From contig NZ_BSNY01000021.1 in the NCBI RefSeq assembly GCF_030160235.1, forward strand, positions 186,001 through 250,000: a stretch of 64,000 bases of DNA, given 5' to 3'. Below are positions 46,388 to 55,054 of this stretch, one piece after another (the first letter of the stretch is position 1; each line of letters begins with the position of its first letter). This DNA is from Mesorhizobium huakuii (lineage in GTDB: Bacteria > Pseudomonadota > Alphaproteobacteria > Rhizobiales > Rhizobiaceae). A program made the position numbers and the translations under genes. The notes below the pieces were generated by a model that saw only the letters and a program-made list of their open reading frames with translations, ran no database searches and was not told the DNA's origin.

Positions 46388-47284
46388 TCAGGCGGTTTTG
46401 ACATATTTGCGCCAGCTGTGCTCCGGACGGAAGCCAAGCATGTCGCGCGCCTTGCGGTTCGACAGCAACGTCTCGTACTCGCCGAGTTCGGCCTTGACCG
46501 GCACGTTGGGATAGAATCGCTTCAGGAGTTCGGCCGTCGGCAGGTCGGACGAGGTGTCGTCATTGGCGGCGTTGAACACCTGGTAGCCGAGCCCATCCTT
46601 TTCGATGGCGCGCAGCGTGATCTGGCCGAGATCGCGCGCGTCGACATAGCTCCAGGCGATGCGCTTGCGGAAACCCGGATCGGCGAACCATTTCGGGAAC
46701 AGCGAATACTCATGCGGCTCGATGACATTGCCGATGCGAAGCGCATAGATGTCCGTGCCGTTGCGCTGCGCGAAGGCCCGCGCGGTCTTTTCGTTGACGA
46801 CCTTGGACAGCGCATAGCTGTCCATCGGGTCGACGTCATACTCCTCGTCGAGCGGGAAATATTTGGGGTCGCGCGGCTCGTTGGCGAACACCAGGCCGTA
46901 GGTCGTCTCCGAGGAGGCGACGATCACCTTGCGGATGCCGAGCTTCACCGCGGCCTCGATGACATTGTAGGTGCCCATAGCGTTGATGCGGAACACTTCA
47001 TTGTCGGGGGTGATCATGATGCGCGGGATGGCGGCGAAATGCACCACCGCATCCACCGGCTGCGGGCGCAGCGACGGGTCGAATTCGTGCAGGCCCATAT
47101 AGCTCGACAGCGCGTTGAACACCTGCCCGCTATCGGTGATGTCGGTGATCAGCGTGCGCACCTTGGGATTGTCGAGCGGCTTGGTGTCGATGTTGAGCAC
47201 CTGGCAGCCCTGTTCGACAAGATATTGCACGACATGACGCCCAGCCTTGCCGCTGCCGCCGGTGAACATGATCCGCTTCGTCAT
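46388..47284 (-). CDS. NAD(P)-dependent epimerase/dehydratase (extended SDR)
   Basis: A 298-residue extended SDR. It has nucleotide-binding FTGGSGKAGRHV near the N-terminus, substrate-region AVVHFAAIP, the Ser/Thr block VASSETTYG and the catalytic YxxxK in DSYALSKVVNEK. The start at 47284 has GGAG seven bases upstream. Relatives include sugar-nucleotide epimerases and uronate or erythronate dehydrogenases. It diverges from the 3-hydroxyacid dehydrogenase gene, sharing its promoter region, and is followed by FCD regulator 1, so a catabolic role with a carbohydrate acid is likely. Confidence 0.85.
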   Translation of the reverse strand: MTKRIMFTGGSGKAGRHVVQYLVEQGCQVLNIDTKPLDNPKVRTLITDITDSGQVFNALSSYMGLHEFDPSLRPQPVDAVVHFAAIPRIMITPDNEVFRINAMGTYNVIEAAVKLGIRKVIVASSETTYGLVFANEPRDPKYFPLDEEYDVDPMDSYALSKVVNEKTARAFAQRNGTDIYALRIGNVIEPHEYSLFPKWFADPGFRKRIAWSYVDARDLGQITLRAIEKDGLGYQVFNAANDDTSSDLPTAELLKRFYPNVPVKAELGEYETLLSNRKARDMLGFRPEHSWRKYVKTA

Positions 47285-47318
47285 TGTGGTCTCCATACAG
47301 GCTCTGGAATTACCGTCT

Positions 47319-47331
47319 ATTGTCAGACAAT
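47319..47331. promoter_or_regulatory. FadR/FCD-type operator candidate between divergent catabolic genes
   Basis: ATTGTCAGACAAT is a perfect 13-bp palindrome that fits the FadR-subfamily pattern TNGTNNNACNA. It is centred in the 118-bp region between the SDR and the dehydrogenase genes, 35 bp from one start and 72 bp from the other. It is the natural target for the two FCD regulators flanking these genes. Confidence 0.6.
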
Positions 47332-47402
47332 ATTGCTTTCTGCAACCGCATAGGGCTAAAACAGCGGCGCAATTATCGATAATCCGGGATAGGACAGACG
47401 AC

Positions 47403-48341
47403 ATGAACACCTCCGCCGCACGCGAGACGATCGGCTTCATCGGCCTTGGCCTGATGGGGCACGGCATTGCCAAGAACATCGTCGACAAGGGCTATCCCCT
47501 GACATTCCTTGGCCGCAAGAACCGCAAGCCGGCGGAGGACCTCCTTGGCCGCGGCGCCAAGGAAGCATCGACCTCGCGCGATGTGGCGGCGGCGTCCGAT
47601 ATCGTCTTCATCTGCGTCACCGGTTCGCGCGAGGTGGAAGCCATCATCCGTGGCCCCGGCGGCCTCAAGGAGGGCTTGAAGAAAGGCTCGGTGGTCGTCG
47701 ATTGTTCGACCTCGGACCCGGTCTCGACCGTGGCGCTTGCCGCCGAACTCAAGGCGCTTGGCATCGACTATGTCGACGCGCCGCTGAGCCGCACGCCGAA
47801 GGAAGCCTGGGAAGGCACGCTCGACGCCATGGTCGGGGCACCCGATGCCGTCTTCGCCAGGGTCAAGCCGGTGATCGAGACCTGGGCCGGCCGCATCGTC
47901 CATATCGGCGATACCGGCGACGGCCACCGCATGAAGCTGCTCAACAATTTCATCTCGCTGAGTTACGCCGCCATTTATTCCGAGGCGCTGGCCCTGGCCG
48001 AAAAGGTCGGCATCTCGCCGCCGCGTTTCGACAGCGTAATCCGCAACGGCCGCATGGATTGCGGCTTCTACCAGACCTTCATGCGCTGGACGCTGGAAGG
48101 CGACCGCGACGCCCACAAGTTCACCATCGCCAACGCCTTCAAGGACCTGACCTATCTGGAATCGATGGCGGGGGCCGCTGGCATCGCCAACCCGCTCGGC
48201 AACGCCACCAAGAACTCCTTCGCCGGCGCCCATGCCGCCGGCCCGGCCGAGCAGTTCGTGCCGATGCTGGCGACGCATATCGGCAAGGTCAACGGCGTCG
48301 ACCTGATGCCGACCAAGGATGGCAAGAAGCAGACGATTTAA
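47403..48341 (+). CDS. NAD(P)-dependent oxidoreductase of the 3-hydroxyisobutyrate dehydrogenase family
   Basis: A 312-residue beta-hydroxyacid dehydrogenase. It has the dinucleotide fold IGFIGLGLMGHGIAKN (about 10-25), DCSTSDPVS, the substrate motif DAPLSRTPKEAWEGTL and the catalytic Lys in GHRMKLLNNF. Family members oxidise 3-hydroxyisobutyrate, tartronate semialdehyde, threonate and similar acids. ATG 47403 is the first sensible start after a purine-rich stretch. It is divergent from the SDR gene and bracketed by the two FCD regulators, suggesting consecutive steps of one sugar-acid pathway. Confidence 0.87.
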   Translation: MNTSAARETIGFIGLGLMGHGIAKNIVDKGYPLTFLGRKNRKPAEDLLGRGAKEASTSRDVAAASDIVFICVTGSREVEAIIRGPGGLKEGLKKGSVVVDCSTSDPVSTVALAAELKALGIDYVDAPLSRTPKEAWEGTLDAMVGAPDAVFARVKPVIETWAGRIVHIGDTGDGHRMKLLNNFISLSYAAIYSEALALAEKVGISPPRFDSVIRNGRMDCGFYQTFMRWTLEGDRDAHKFTIANAFKDLTYLESMAGAAGIANPLGNATKNSFAGAHAAGPAEQFVPMLATHIGKVNGVDLMPTKDGKKQTI

Positions 48342-48360
48342 GGCTCACAAGGCCGGACGG

Positions 48361-49143
48361 CTACCGCCGCCGGCTTCCGATCCCCTCATCGGTGTCGGCG
48401 AGCAGCTTGTGCACGGCGTTGCGGGCCGCCGCCGGCCGCTGCAGGCGGATGTTCTTCTCGATCGCCTCGTGCAGTTTCTGCGCCCGGTTCTGGTCGCTGA
48501 CCTGGCGTGTCGTGAAAACGAAGAGATGGTCGAGCGCGGACTCGATCAGCACGCCGAGCGGCACCAGAAGATCGTTGCCCGAGGCCCGCAGGATGGCGAG
48601 GTGGAAGCGTGTGTCGGCACGGATGCGTTCCGGCAGGTTCGCAGCCTCCCCCATCTCGCGGCAGGCCAGGCTGATCTCGGCCATCTGCTCGTCGCTGCGC
48701 CGCATGGCGGCAAAAGCGGATGCTTGCGGTTCGATGATGTGGCGAAACTCCTGCACGGTGCGCAGGAAGGTCTCTCGGTCGGGTGCCGTCGCGTACCAGG
48801 CAAGCACGTCGCGGTCGAGCAGGTTCCAGCGCTCCTTCGGTTCGACCCAGCTGCCGATCTTGGGACGTGATGCCAGAAGGCTCTTGGCCATCAGCATCTT
48901 GATCGCCTCGCGCACCGCCGAGCGGCTGACATTGAACGTCTCGGCCCATTTGGCCTCGTTGGGCAGGATGCTGCCGGGCGGATAGTCGCCGCGCACGATG
49001 CGCAGGCCAATCTCGCTGGCGAGCGAGGCATGAACGCTGGACCCGGGAAAGTGCGCCGCATCCGCCCTGCGCACGACCGCCGGATCGCGGCTGGCTAGCG
49101 CCTTGGCCCGGCTGGCTTGCTTCTTTGCCTTGTCCTGGGGCAT
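48361..49143 (-). CDS. GntR/FadR (FCD) family transcriptional regulator, copy 2
   Basis: A 260-residue paralogue of the regulator at 45509-46285. Long stretches such as SRSAVREAIKMLMAKSLLASRPKIGSW, the central FCD helices and IRLQRP near the end are identical or nearly so. Differences cluster in the N-terminal tail, a few ligand-domain positions and the C-terminus (TDEGIGSRRR). Met49143 gives the same distance to the HTH as in copy 1. It is convergent with the dehydrogenase gene and downstream of a sugar-binding-protein gene on the same strand, so it may control that importer. Confidence 0.9.
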   Translation of the reverse strand: MPQDKAKKQASRAKALASRDPAVVRRADAAHFPGSSVHASLASEIGLRIVRGDYPPGSILPNEAKWAETFNVSRSAVREAIKMLMAKSLLASRPKIGSWVEPKERWNLLDRDVLAWYATAPDRETFLRTVQEFRHIIEPQASAFAAMRRSDEQMAEISLACREMGEAANLPERIRADTRFHLAILRASGNDLLVPLGVLIESALDHLFVFTTRQVSDQNRAQKLHEAIEKNIRLQRPAAARNAVHKLLADTDEGIGSRRR

Positions 49144-49326
49144 CCACGTTCCAATAGGTCGGCCGCCTGTCGCCCGGAGATACTCCGAACCCTTTGGCAC
49201 GCCGATCCCGTCACCGAAAAATCCGAACCACGGACGCGTCAAGGCCGGAGCCCGTTGCCCCTCGCCACGGCGTGCCGCTCAGGAATTGACGGGGCGCCCG
49301 TTGCCGAGCGCCCCGGATCGAAAGAC

Positions 49327-50316
49327 CTATTTCTGGATGCAGGTGTCGACCGTGTCCTTGGTGCACTCGTCGAGGCCGGTGAAGACCGGATCGTCGACCT
49401 TCTTGCCCGTGATCAGGTCGATCATCACCGACGGCGCCTTGTAGCCCATTTCAAAGGGCCGCTGGCCGACCAGCGCGGTGACCAGGCCATCCCTGGCGAT
49501 CGCCACTTCGTCGCCGATCGTGTCGGCGGCGCCGATGACGAAGTCGTTCTTGGCCAGCCGGTCCTTCAGCGGTCCGATCAGGTCACGATAAGGCTGCGGC
49601 GCGCCGAACAGCGGCCAGCCGCCCATGATGCCGAAGGCGTCGAGCTTGGGGTTGGCGGCGAGGATGTCGGTCATCGCCTGAACGCCCTTGGCGCCGTCGT
49701 CATTGGTGAACACCGGGCAACCGGCGACTTCGGTCCAGCCGCCTTCGCCGGCAAGAGCCGCGAGGCCTTCCTTGCCCGTCAGAGCGTCGCGCAAGCCTTG
49801 CGCGCGGCGCAGGATGTTGTCGGCCGCGGGATTGCCTTCGATCGTGCAGATCGTGCCGCCCTTCGGCTTGGCCTTCTTGATGTACTCGCCGATCTTCTTG
49901 CCCATCAGGTAGTTGTCGGTGCCGAGATAGGTCTTGCGCAGCGCGGCGTCCGCCTTCGCAAGATCGGCGTCGACGGTCATGATCGGGATCGACGGATTGG
50001 CGGTCTTGAGCGTCTGTGCGATCAGCGGTGCGTTGGACGGCGAAATCGCCATCGCCACGGTGTCGGGCTTGCTCAGCATATCCTGGACGATCTGTGCCTC
50101 GCCGGCCTCGTCGGAAGTCGACGCCGGACCGGTGTAGAAGCACTCATATTCCGAGCTGGCATTCTCCTTGTTCCATTTCTCGCAGCCCTGGTGGATGGCT
50201 TCGAAGAACGGATTGTCGAGACCCTTCACCACGATGACGAGCTGCTTCTTGGCCAAAGCCGGCCCGGCGCCCAGCGCCATGGCGGCGACGGCGGCGAGCA
50301 ATACTGTTTTCCTCAT
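49327..50316 (-). CDS. Sugar ABC transporter substrate-binding protein (type 1)
   Basis: A 329-residue periplasmic receptor with a clear signal peptide (MRKTVLLAAVAAMALG, cleavage near ALAKK). The type-1 motif GLDNPFFEAIHQGCEKW and PIMTVDADL are seen, plus several Cys in the mature protein (CEKW, YECFY, TICTIEG, AGCPVF, LDECTKDTVDTC) that could form disulfides. GGGAGGA just before ATG 50316 fixes the start. It is divergent from the ATPase and permease genes that complete the importer. Confidence 0.9.
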   Translation of the reverse strand: MRKTVLLAAVAAMALGAGPALAKKQLVIVVKGLDNPFFEAIHQGCEKWNKENASSEYECFYTGPASTSDEAGEAQIVQDMLSKPDTVAMAISPSNAPLIAQTLKTANPSIPIMTVDADLAKADAALRKTYLGTDNYLMGKKIGEYIKKAKPKGGTICTIEGNPAADNILRRAQGLRDALTGKEGLAALAGEGGWTEVAGCPVFTNDDGAKGVQAMTDILAANPKLDAFGIMGGWPLFGAPQPYRDLIGPLKDRLAKNDFVIGAADTIGDEVAIARDGLVTALVGQRPFEMGYKAPSVMIDLITGKKVDDPVFTGLDECTKDTVDTCIQK

Positions 50317-50765
50317 GTCAGTCCTCCCTTGGAAACAGACGGACACGGCGTGCCCGCCACACAAATCGACCGGATGCGAGAAGGCAGAGCCAACGCTCGT
50401 GCCGCCAGGCAAGGCCGATAAGCATTTTCAGATGCGACCGGACCGGCAAGGTGCCGGAGCGGCCGATAACCTCCCGCGATCCCGCCGCGACGGCGGCCTG
50501 GGACCAAGTATCTTTCTCCGACCGTCAGCTAATAACGGCGCGGCGCCAACGTCAATCGCTATTTGTCCTACAAAACGGATTTTTCGAAACCGTATTTCGC
50601 TATTCGTCTGACAAATACCTGTTTCTTGTCGATCCGACAATTGACGCCCGCTCGGGCATTCGCGTAAATGCCGGTCAACGTTGCTTCCGGGAGGAATGGG
50701 GAGCACGATGTAAACGCTGCGACCCGGAGCAGGCTGGCAGCAAGGCATTGGGAGGCTATAGGCTG
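50317..50765. promoter_or_regulatory. Divergent control region of the Frc-type importer
   Basis: A 449-bp non-coding stretch between the binding-protein gene (left) and the ATPase gene (right). Its right half (50545-50640) is AT-rich and contains three inverted TNGT...ACNA elements. The remainder shows no recognisable gene; an open frame runs through it in phase with the ATPase but has no protein-like content before GTG 50766. Confidence 0.5.
50563..50640. promoter_or_regulatory. Cluster of three FCD/GntR-type operator-like dyads
   Basis: TTGTCCTACAA (50563-50573) and TCGTCTGACAA (50604-50614) both fit TNGTNNNACNA. TTGTCGATCCGACAA (50626-50640) is a perfect 6-bp-arm palindrome with a 3-bp centre. 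The spacing of the first two centres is 41 bp, close to four helical turns. The same half-site, TTGTC/GACAA, occurs in the dyad at 47319-47331. Confidence 0.55.
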
Positions 50766-51509
50766 GTGGCGGTTCTCGAACTCACCAATATCTCGAAGCA
50801 TTTCGGCGCCATCCAGGCGGTCAATGACGTGTCGCTGTCGATCGAACCCGGTCAGGTCGTCGGCCTGATGGGCGACAATGGCGCGGGCAAGTCGACGCTG
50901 GTCAAGATGATCGCCGGCAATTTCCACGCCAGCCATGGCACCATGCGCATGGACGGGAAGGAATTGATCCTGAACAAGCCAGCGGAAGCCCGCCAGCATG
51001 GGATCGAGATCGTCCATCAGGATCTTGCGCTCTGCAACAATCTGACGGCCGCAGCCAATGTCTATCTCGGCCGCGAGCTGCGGCGCGGCATCGGCCCATT
51101 CCGCATCCTCGACTATGCCGCCATGTACAAGCGCGCCGGCCAGCTCTTTGCCGAATTGAAGTCCGAGACCCGCCCGCGCGATCTCGTCAAGCAGATGTCT
51201 GGCGGCCAGCGACAGGCGGTGGCGATCGCCCGCACCATGCTGTCGCAGGCCAAGATCGTGCTGATGGACGAACCGACCGCGGCGATCTCGGTGCGGCAGG
51301 TCGCCGAAGTGCTTAACCTGATCCGCCATCTGCGCGACCAGGGCATCGCGGTGGTGCTGATCAGCCACCGCATGCCTGATGTGTTCGACGTCGCCGACCG
51401 CGTCATCGTGATGCGGCGCGGACGCAAGGTCGCCGACAAGGCAATCGCATCGAGCTCGCCCGAGGAAGTCACCGGGCTCATCACCGGCGCCATCGAGCAG
51501 GTCTCGTAA
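50766..51509 (+). CDS. Sugar ABC transporter ATP-binding protein, single-domain (FrcA-like)
   Basis: A 247-residue ATPase with Walker A GDNGAGKSTLVK, signature MSGGQRQAVAIARTML, Walker B IVLMDEPTAA and H-loop LISHRM. It is related to the RbsA family but has only one module, as in the rhizobial fructose importer FrcBCA. GTG 50766 is taken as start because GGAGG lies 10 bases upstream and the protein then begins with the family's usual VLELTNISKHFG. It is followed by its permease gene 55 bp downstream. Confidence 0.88.
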   Translation: MAVLELTNISKHFGAIQAVNDVSLSIEPGQVVGLMGDNGAGKSTLVKMIAGNFHASHGTMRMDGKELILNKPAEARQHGIEIVHQDLALCNNLTAAANVYLGRELRRGIGPFRILDYAAMYKRAGQLFAELKSETRPRDLVKQMSGGQRQAVAIARTMLSQAKIVLMDEPTAAISVRQVAEVLNLIRHLRDQGIAVVLISHRMPDVFDVADRVIVMRRGRKVADKAIASSSPEEVTGLITGAIEQVS

Positions 51510-51564
51510 GCGCGGCTAATTTCACCAGGCTGGCGCGGATCGCAGCCGGCAGGAAAGGTCGATA

Positions 51565-52563
51565 ATGGCAGTCACCCTTGACCAGACGATCGCACAGAAG
51601 CAGCACAGTTTCTTCTCGCGGCTGTTCTCCACCCAGACCTTCTGGGTGGTGATCGCCGTCATCCTCGCCTGCATTTTCCTGTCGTTCGCCACCGACGCCT
51701 TCGCAACGTCGAAGAACCTCTACAATATCACCCGCAACATCACCTTTGTCGCCATCGTCGCGCTCGGCATGACCTTCGTCATCATCACCGGCGGCATCGA
51801 TCTGTCGGTCGGCTCCGTGCTGTGCCTGTCGTCGATGGTGCTGGCCGTCACCATGCATGCCGGCTACTCGATCGAAATCGGCATCCTGGCCTCGATCGCC
51901 ACCGCGCTCGCCATCGGCGCCTTCAACGGCATCCTGACCGCCTATCTCGGCTTTCCACCCTTCGTGGTGACGCTCGGCATGTTGTCGATCGCCCGCAGCC
52001 TGGCCATGGTCGCCTCCAACAACACCGTCGTCTTCCAGTTCGGCCCGGACCACGACAAGCTGCTGGCGCTCGGCGGCGGCGCCTGGCTGTTCGGCATCGC
52101 CAATCCGGTGCTCTACATGATCCTGCTGGCGCTGATCACCGGCTTCATCCTGCGCTGGACCAAGTTCGGCCGGCACATCTTCGCCATTGGCGGCAACGAG
52201 CACGCGGCAACGCTGACCGGCGTCCCCGTGAAGCAGATCAAGGTCGCCGTCTACATGATCTCGGCGCTGTCGGCGGGCATTGCCGGCATCATCCAGACCG
52301 GATGGCTCGGCGCCGTCACCACCAATCTCGGCACCGGCATGGAACTGCAGGTCATCGCCGCCACCGTCATCGGCGGCGCCAACCTGGCCGGCGGTGTCGG
52401 CACCGCCTTCGGCGCCATTGTCGGCGCGGCCCTCATCGAGGTGATCCGCAACAGCCTTGGCCTGCTCGGCATCAATGCCTTCTGGCAAGGTACCTTCATC
52501 GGCGGCGCCATCCTGCTGGCGGTGCTGTTCGACCGCATCCGCAATTTCCGGCGCAGCGACTGA
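51565..52563 (+). CDS. Sugar ABC transporter permease (FrcC/RbsC family)
   Basis: A 332-residue permease with about nine membrane helices. It has the family block VALGMTFVIITGGIDLSVGSVLCLSSMV and the C-terminal VIGGANLAGGVGTAFGAIVGA. AGGAAAGG lies upstream of ATG 51565. As the only permease of this importer it should form a homodimer. It is followed by a repeat and an AraC regulator; no terminator other than the repeat hairpin is seen. Confidence 0.9.
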   Translation: MAVTLDQTIAQKQHSFFSRLFSTQTFWVVIAVILACIFLSFATDAFATSKNLYNITRNITFVAIVALGMTFVIITGGIDLSVGSVLCLSSMVLAVTMHAGYSIEIGILASIATALAIGAFNGILTAYLGFPPFVVTLGMLSIARSLAMVASNNTVVFQFGPDHDKLLALGGGAWLFGIANPVLYMILLALITGFILRWTKFGRHIFAIGGNEHAATLTGVPVKQIKVAVYMISALSAGIAGIIQTGWLGAVTTNLGTGMELQVIAATVIGGANLAGGVGTAFGAIVGAALIEVIRNSLGLLGINAFWQGTFIGGAILLAVLFDRIRNFRRSD

Positions 52564-52578
52564 CGTTCAAGTGCGGGT

Positions 52579-52603
52579 CCTTCTCCCACGACAAGGGAGA
52601 AGG
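52579..52603. repeat. Partial RIME-type hairpin after the sugar permease
   Basis: A 9-bp perfect stem, CCTTCTCCC and GGGAGAAGG, has a 7-base loop 16 bp after the permease stop. It matches the first arm pair of the repeats at 26569 and 58938 but lacks the GGATGAGGGGC tail. It may act as a terminator or mRNA end. Confidence 0.65.
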
Positions 52604-52774
52604 GCAGTGCCAGGCGCTGTTCGTTCCGGTTCCTATCGATCAGTCTGAAAATCAGCCGGAGCGAGCCGCCACCGACCCGGGCCAACAGCCCGTGTCTTGA
52701 CGGAAACCGGAAACCGGCCGCACAATCCTCGATGCAGGCGAAGGGAGGCCAGTCGTCTGCGGGAGGATATACCC

Positions 52775-53602
52775 ATGACGGAAGCGATCAGGCTCTACTG
52801 GGGCCGGTTCGGACATGTTTCTGTCCTGAATGTCGCAAGCGACTTCGTCACCCATGCCCATGTCGAGGCGCATCTCATCATCTGGCTCGAAGGCACCGCC
52901 GGCGAGATGACCATCGGCCGCGAGACGGTGCGGCTCGGGCCCTGCACCGCCGCCGGTATCAATTCCTTCCAGCCGCACAGTCACGTCCTGTCGCAGAACG
53001 GGACGCCCGGTCTGTTTCTCGCCTTCTACATCGATCCCGACTGGGCGCGCCGCCGGCGCGACCTGCCCTCCTCCGCGCCGCTGTTTGCCCAGGCCGCGAT
53101 CACGCTGGAGCCCTGGCTGCACCAGGCCGCCGCCAGCCTGCTCGATCACCTGACCGACAATGAAAGCATCGACGACGTCGCCAATTACGAGATCGAGCGC
53201 TTCATCGATTCGGTGCTCGATGCCGCCGATGCGTCGGCGCCGCAGGAGGCGCGCACCCGCATCAACACCATGCAGGATTTCCGCGTCCGCAAGGCCATCC
53301 AGCTGATGAAGGCCAACGTCTGCGAGCGCATTTCCTTCGACGATGTGGCCCGCAGCGTCGGCCTGTCGCGGCCGCATTTCTTCGCCCTGTTCAAGGAACA
53401 GACCAATCTGACGCCCAACGTCTACTGGAACACGCTGCGCATGGAGGAAGCGGTGCGGCAGTTGCAGTGGTCGCAGGAGCCGCTGATCTCGGTCGCCTGC
53501 AGTCTCGGCTTCACCACGCAAGGCAACTTCTCGCGCTTCTTCCGCGACCATGTCGGCGTGCCGCCGACGCTCTATCGCGAGGCCGCGCGGGCGAATGCCT
53601 GA
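52775..53602 (+). CDS. AraC family transcriptional regulator
   Basis: A 275-residue regulator with an N-terminal cupin-like sensor domain (HAHVEAHLIIWLEGTAGEMTIG and LGPCTAAGINSFQPHSH) and a C-terminal double HTH (about 175-275). The HTH has ISFDDVARSVGLSRPHFFALFKEQTNLTPNVYW and SVACSLGFTTQGNFSRFFRDHVGVPPTLYR, typical AraC motifs. GGGAGGAT seven bases before ATG 52775 fixes the start. It lies between the sugar importer and the molybdenum-hydroxylase cluster, all rightward, and could regulate either; the intergenic dyad at 53667-53684 is one possible site. Confidence 0.9.
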   Translation: MTEAIRLYWGRFGHVSVLNVASDFVTHAHVEAHLIIWLEGTAGEMTIGRETVRLGPCTAAGINSFQPHSHVLSQNGTPGLFLAFYIDPDWARRRRDLPSSAPLFAQAAITLEPWLHQAAASLLDHLTDNESIDDVANYEIERFIDSVLDAADASAPQEARTRINTMQDFRVRKAIQLMKANVCERISFDDVARSVGLSRPHFFALFKEQTNLTPNVYWNTLRMEEAVRQLQWSQEPLISVACSLGFTTQGNFSRFFRDHVGVPPTLYREAARANA

Positions 53603-53620
53603 GCCGGCCTGCCGGGCCTG

Positions 53621-53684
53621 TATTTTCAGACTCCCTCTATTTTCAGACTCCTTGATACGCGCATGAGACGCATTGATAAGCGTC
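53621..53684 (+). promoter_or_regulatory. Promoter-proximal repeats and dyad before the molybdenum-hydroxylase cluster
   Basis: TATTTTCAGACTCC occurs twice (53621-53634 and 53638-53651, period 17). It is followed by the inverted repeat GACGC-N8-GCGTC at 53667-53684. The stretch lies in the 137-bp gap between the AraC gene and the first gene of the cluster. Tandem direct repeats spaced by less than two turns are common for AraC-type activators, so this is a candidate activator site. Confidence 0.4.
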
Positions 53685-53739
53685 GCCCGGGCCACCGCCC
53701 TACCCTTGCCCGACTGTCGCATTCGCAAGGGAACGTCCC

Positions 53740-54183
53740 ATGGCAAAAGTCACCATCTCCAGCGTCATCGACGCGCCGGTCGAAAAGGTCTGGGCGCGCA
53801 TACGCGACTTCAACGGCCTGCCGGGCTGGCATCCGCGCATGGTCGAAAGCCATATCGAGGACGGCAAGAACGCCTCGACGGTCGGCTGCGTGCGCAATTT
53901 CGAGCTGGTCACCGGCGCGCGGCTGCGTGAAAAACTGCTCGACTTTTCCGATGAGAACTTCCTCGTCAGCTACTCCATCCTGGAGACGCCGCAGCCGCTG
54001 ACCAACCACAAGGCGACGCTGCAATTGCGCCGCGTCACCGATGGTGACCGCACCTATGCCGAATGGACCGCCAGCTTCGATGCGGCACCCGAAGAGGCAG
54101 ACAAGATCGCCGCCGGCATGGGCGCCAATGTCTTCCAGGGCGGCTTCAACGCACTGAAGAGCCATTTCTCCGGCCAGGACTGA
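53740..54183 (+). CDS. SRPBCC family protein (CoxG/polyketide-cyclase-like)
   Basis: A 147-residue START/SRPBCC-fold protein: ISSVIDAPVEKVWARIRDFNGLPGWHPRMVES, LREKLLDFSDENFLVSYSILE and a C-terminal helix ending FNALKSHFSG. CoxG-type members accompany molybdenum hydroxylases and may help membrane recruitment or substrate handling. It is the first gene of the cluster, 15 bp ahead of the FAD-subunit gene, and probably cotranscribed. It lacks any hydrophobic tail, unlike some CoxG proteins. Confidence 0.8.
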   Translation: MAKVTISSVIDAPVEKVWARIRDFNGLPGWHPRMVESHIEDGKNASTVGCVRNFELVTGARLREKLLDFSDENFLVSYSILETPQPLTNHKATLQLRRVTDGDRTYAEWTASFDAAPEEADKIAAGMGANVFQGGFNALKSHFSGQD

Positions 54184-54198
54184 GAACAGGAGCGTTCC

Positions 54199-54993
54199 AT
54201 GGCGCTTGCCCTCCAGACTTTCCCGACCGTGAAGGACGCCAATGCGGCGCTGAAGGCGGCCGGCACCCGCTATCTCGGCGGGGGTACACTCGTGGTCCGC
54301 GCGGCCAATGAAGGCGATGTTTCGGTCTCCGGCCTGATCAGGTCGACCGACCCGGCCCTGTCGGCCATCGCGGTCGCCGGCGGCAAGGCCCGCATCGGCG
54401 CTTCGGTGACGATGGCTGCGATAGCCCGTCATCCGGACCTCGGCGCCCTCGCCAAGGCCGCGCGCGCCGTCGGCGGTCCGGCGATCCGCAACACGGCGAC
54501 CATTGGCGGCAATCTGTTCGCGCCGGCGCCCTATGGCGATTTCGCCGTGGCCTTGCTGGCGCTCGACGCCACCGTCGATACCGAGGATGGCGAATTGCCG
54601 ATCGAGGCTTTCCTGGCCAAGCGGGACGATAGCCGTGCCATCGTCAGTTCAGTCCGTTTCACGCTGCCAAAGGCCGACGGCTTCCGTTTCCTGAAAGTGT
54701 CGCGGGTCAAGCCCAAGGGCGTTTCGGTGCTCAGCATCGCGGCCGTTCTGGAACGGGCCGCCGACGGAACCGTGTCCTCGGCGCGGATCGCGCTTGGCTG
54801 CATGGCCGACCGGCCAATGCGTGCCAAGGCGGCGGAACGGGCGCTCAAGGGAAAGAAACTCGACCAGAACGGCATCGCGGCGGCACTGGCCGCCGCCACC
54901 GAGGGCACCGCGCCGATCACCGATCCGATCGCCAGCGCCTGGTACCGCGCTGAAGTCCTGCCGGTCCATCTCGGCCGGCTGCTGCTGGCCTGA
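54199..54993 (+). CDS. FAD-binding subunit of a molybdenum hydroxylase (CoxM/xanthine-dehydrogenase type)
   Basis: A 264-residue FAD-binding subunit. The second FAD motif is intact as TATIGGNLFAPAPYGDFAVALLAL. The first, usually AGGxSL, appears as YLGGGTLVVRA near residues 24-34, a shift towards GGGT seen in some members. A C-terminal CoxM/CutM domain follows. It passes electrons from the Fe-S subunit to the final acceptor. AGGAG precedes the ATG. The Fe-S-subunit gene follows after 61 bp. Confidence 0.88.
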   Translation: MALALQTFPTVKDANAALKAAGTRYLGGGTLVVRAANEGDVSVSGLIRSTDPALSAIAVAGGKARIGASVTMAAIARHPDLGALAKAARAVGGPAIRNTATIGGNLFAPAPYGDFAVALLALDATVDTEDGELPIEAFLAKRDDSRAIVSSVRFTLPKADGFRFLKVSRVKPKGVSVLSIAAVLERAADGTVSSARIALGCMADRPMRAKAAERALKGKKLDQNGIAAALAAATEGTAPITDPIASAWYRAEVLPVHLGRLLLA

Positions 54994-55054
54994 AATCACC
55001 TGTTGGGGGGCGCGCGTCTGTCCGATCCGTCGGGCAGGCGCGCAAGGAGGAAAC

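Noticed and set aside
50451-50765. N-terminal extension of the FrcA-like ATPase
   Set aside because: The upstream in-frame stretch lacks any protein character and would put the operator-like dyads inside coding sequence; GTG 50766 starts at the family boundary with GGAGG upstream.
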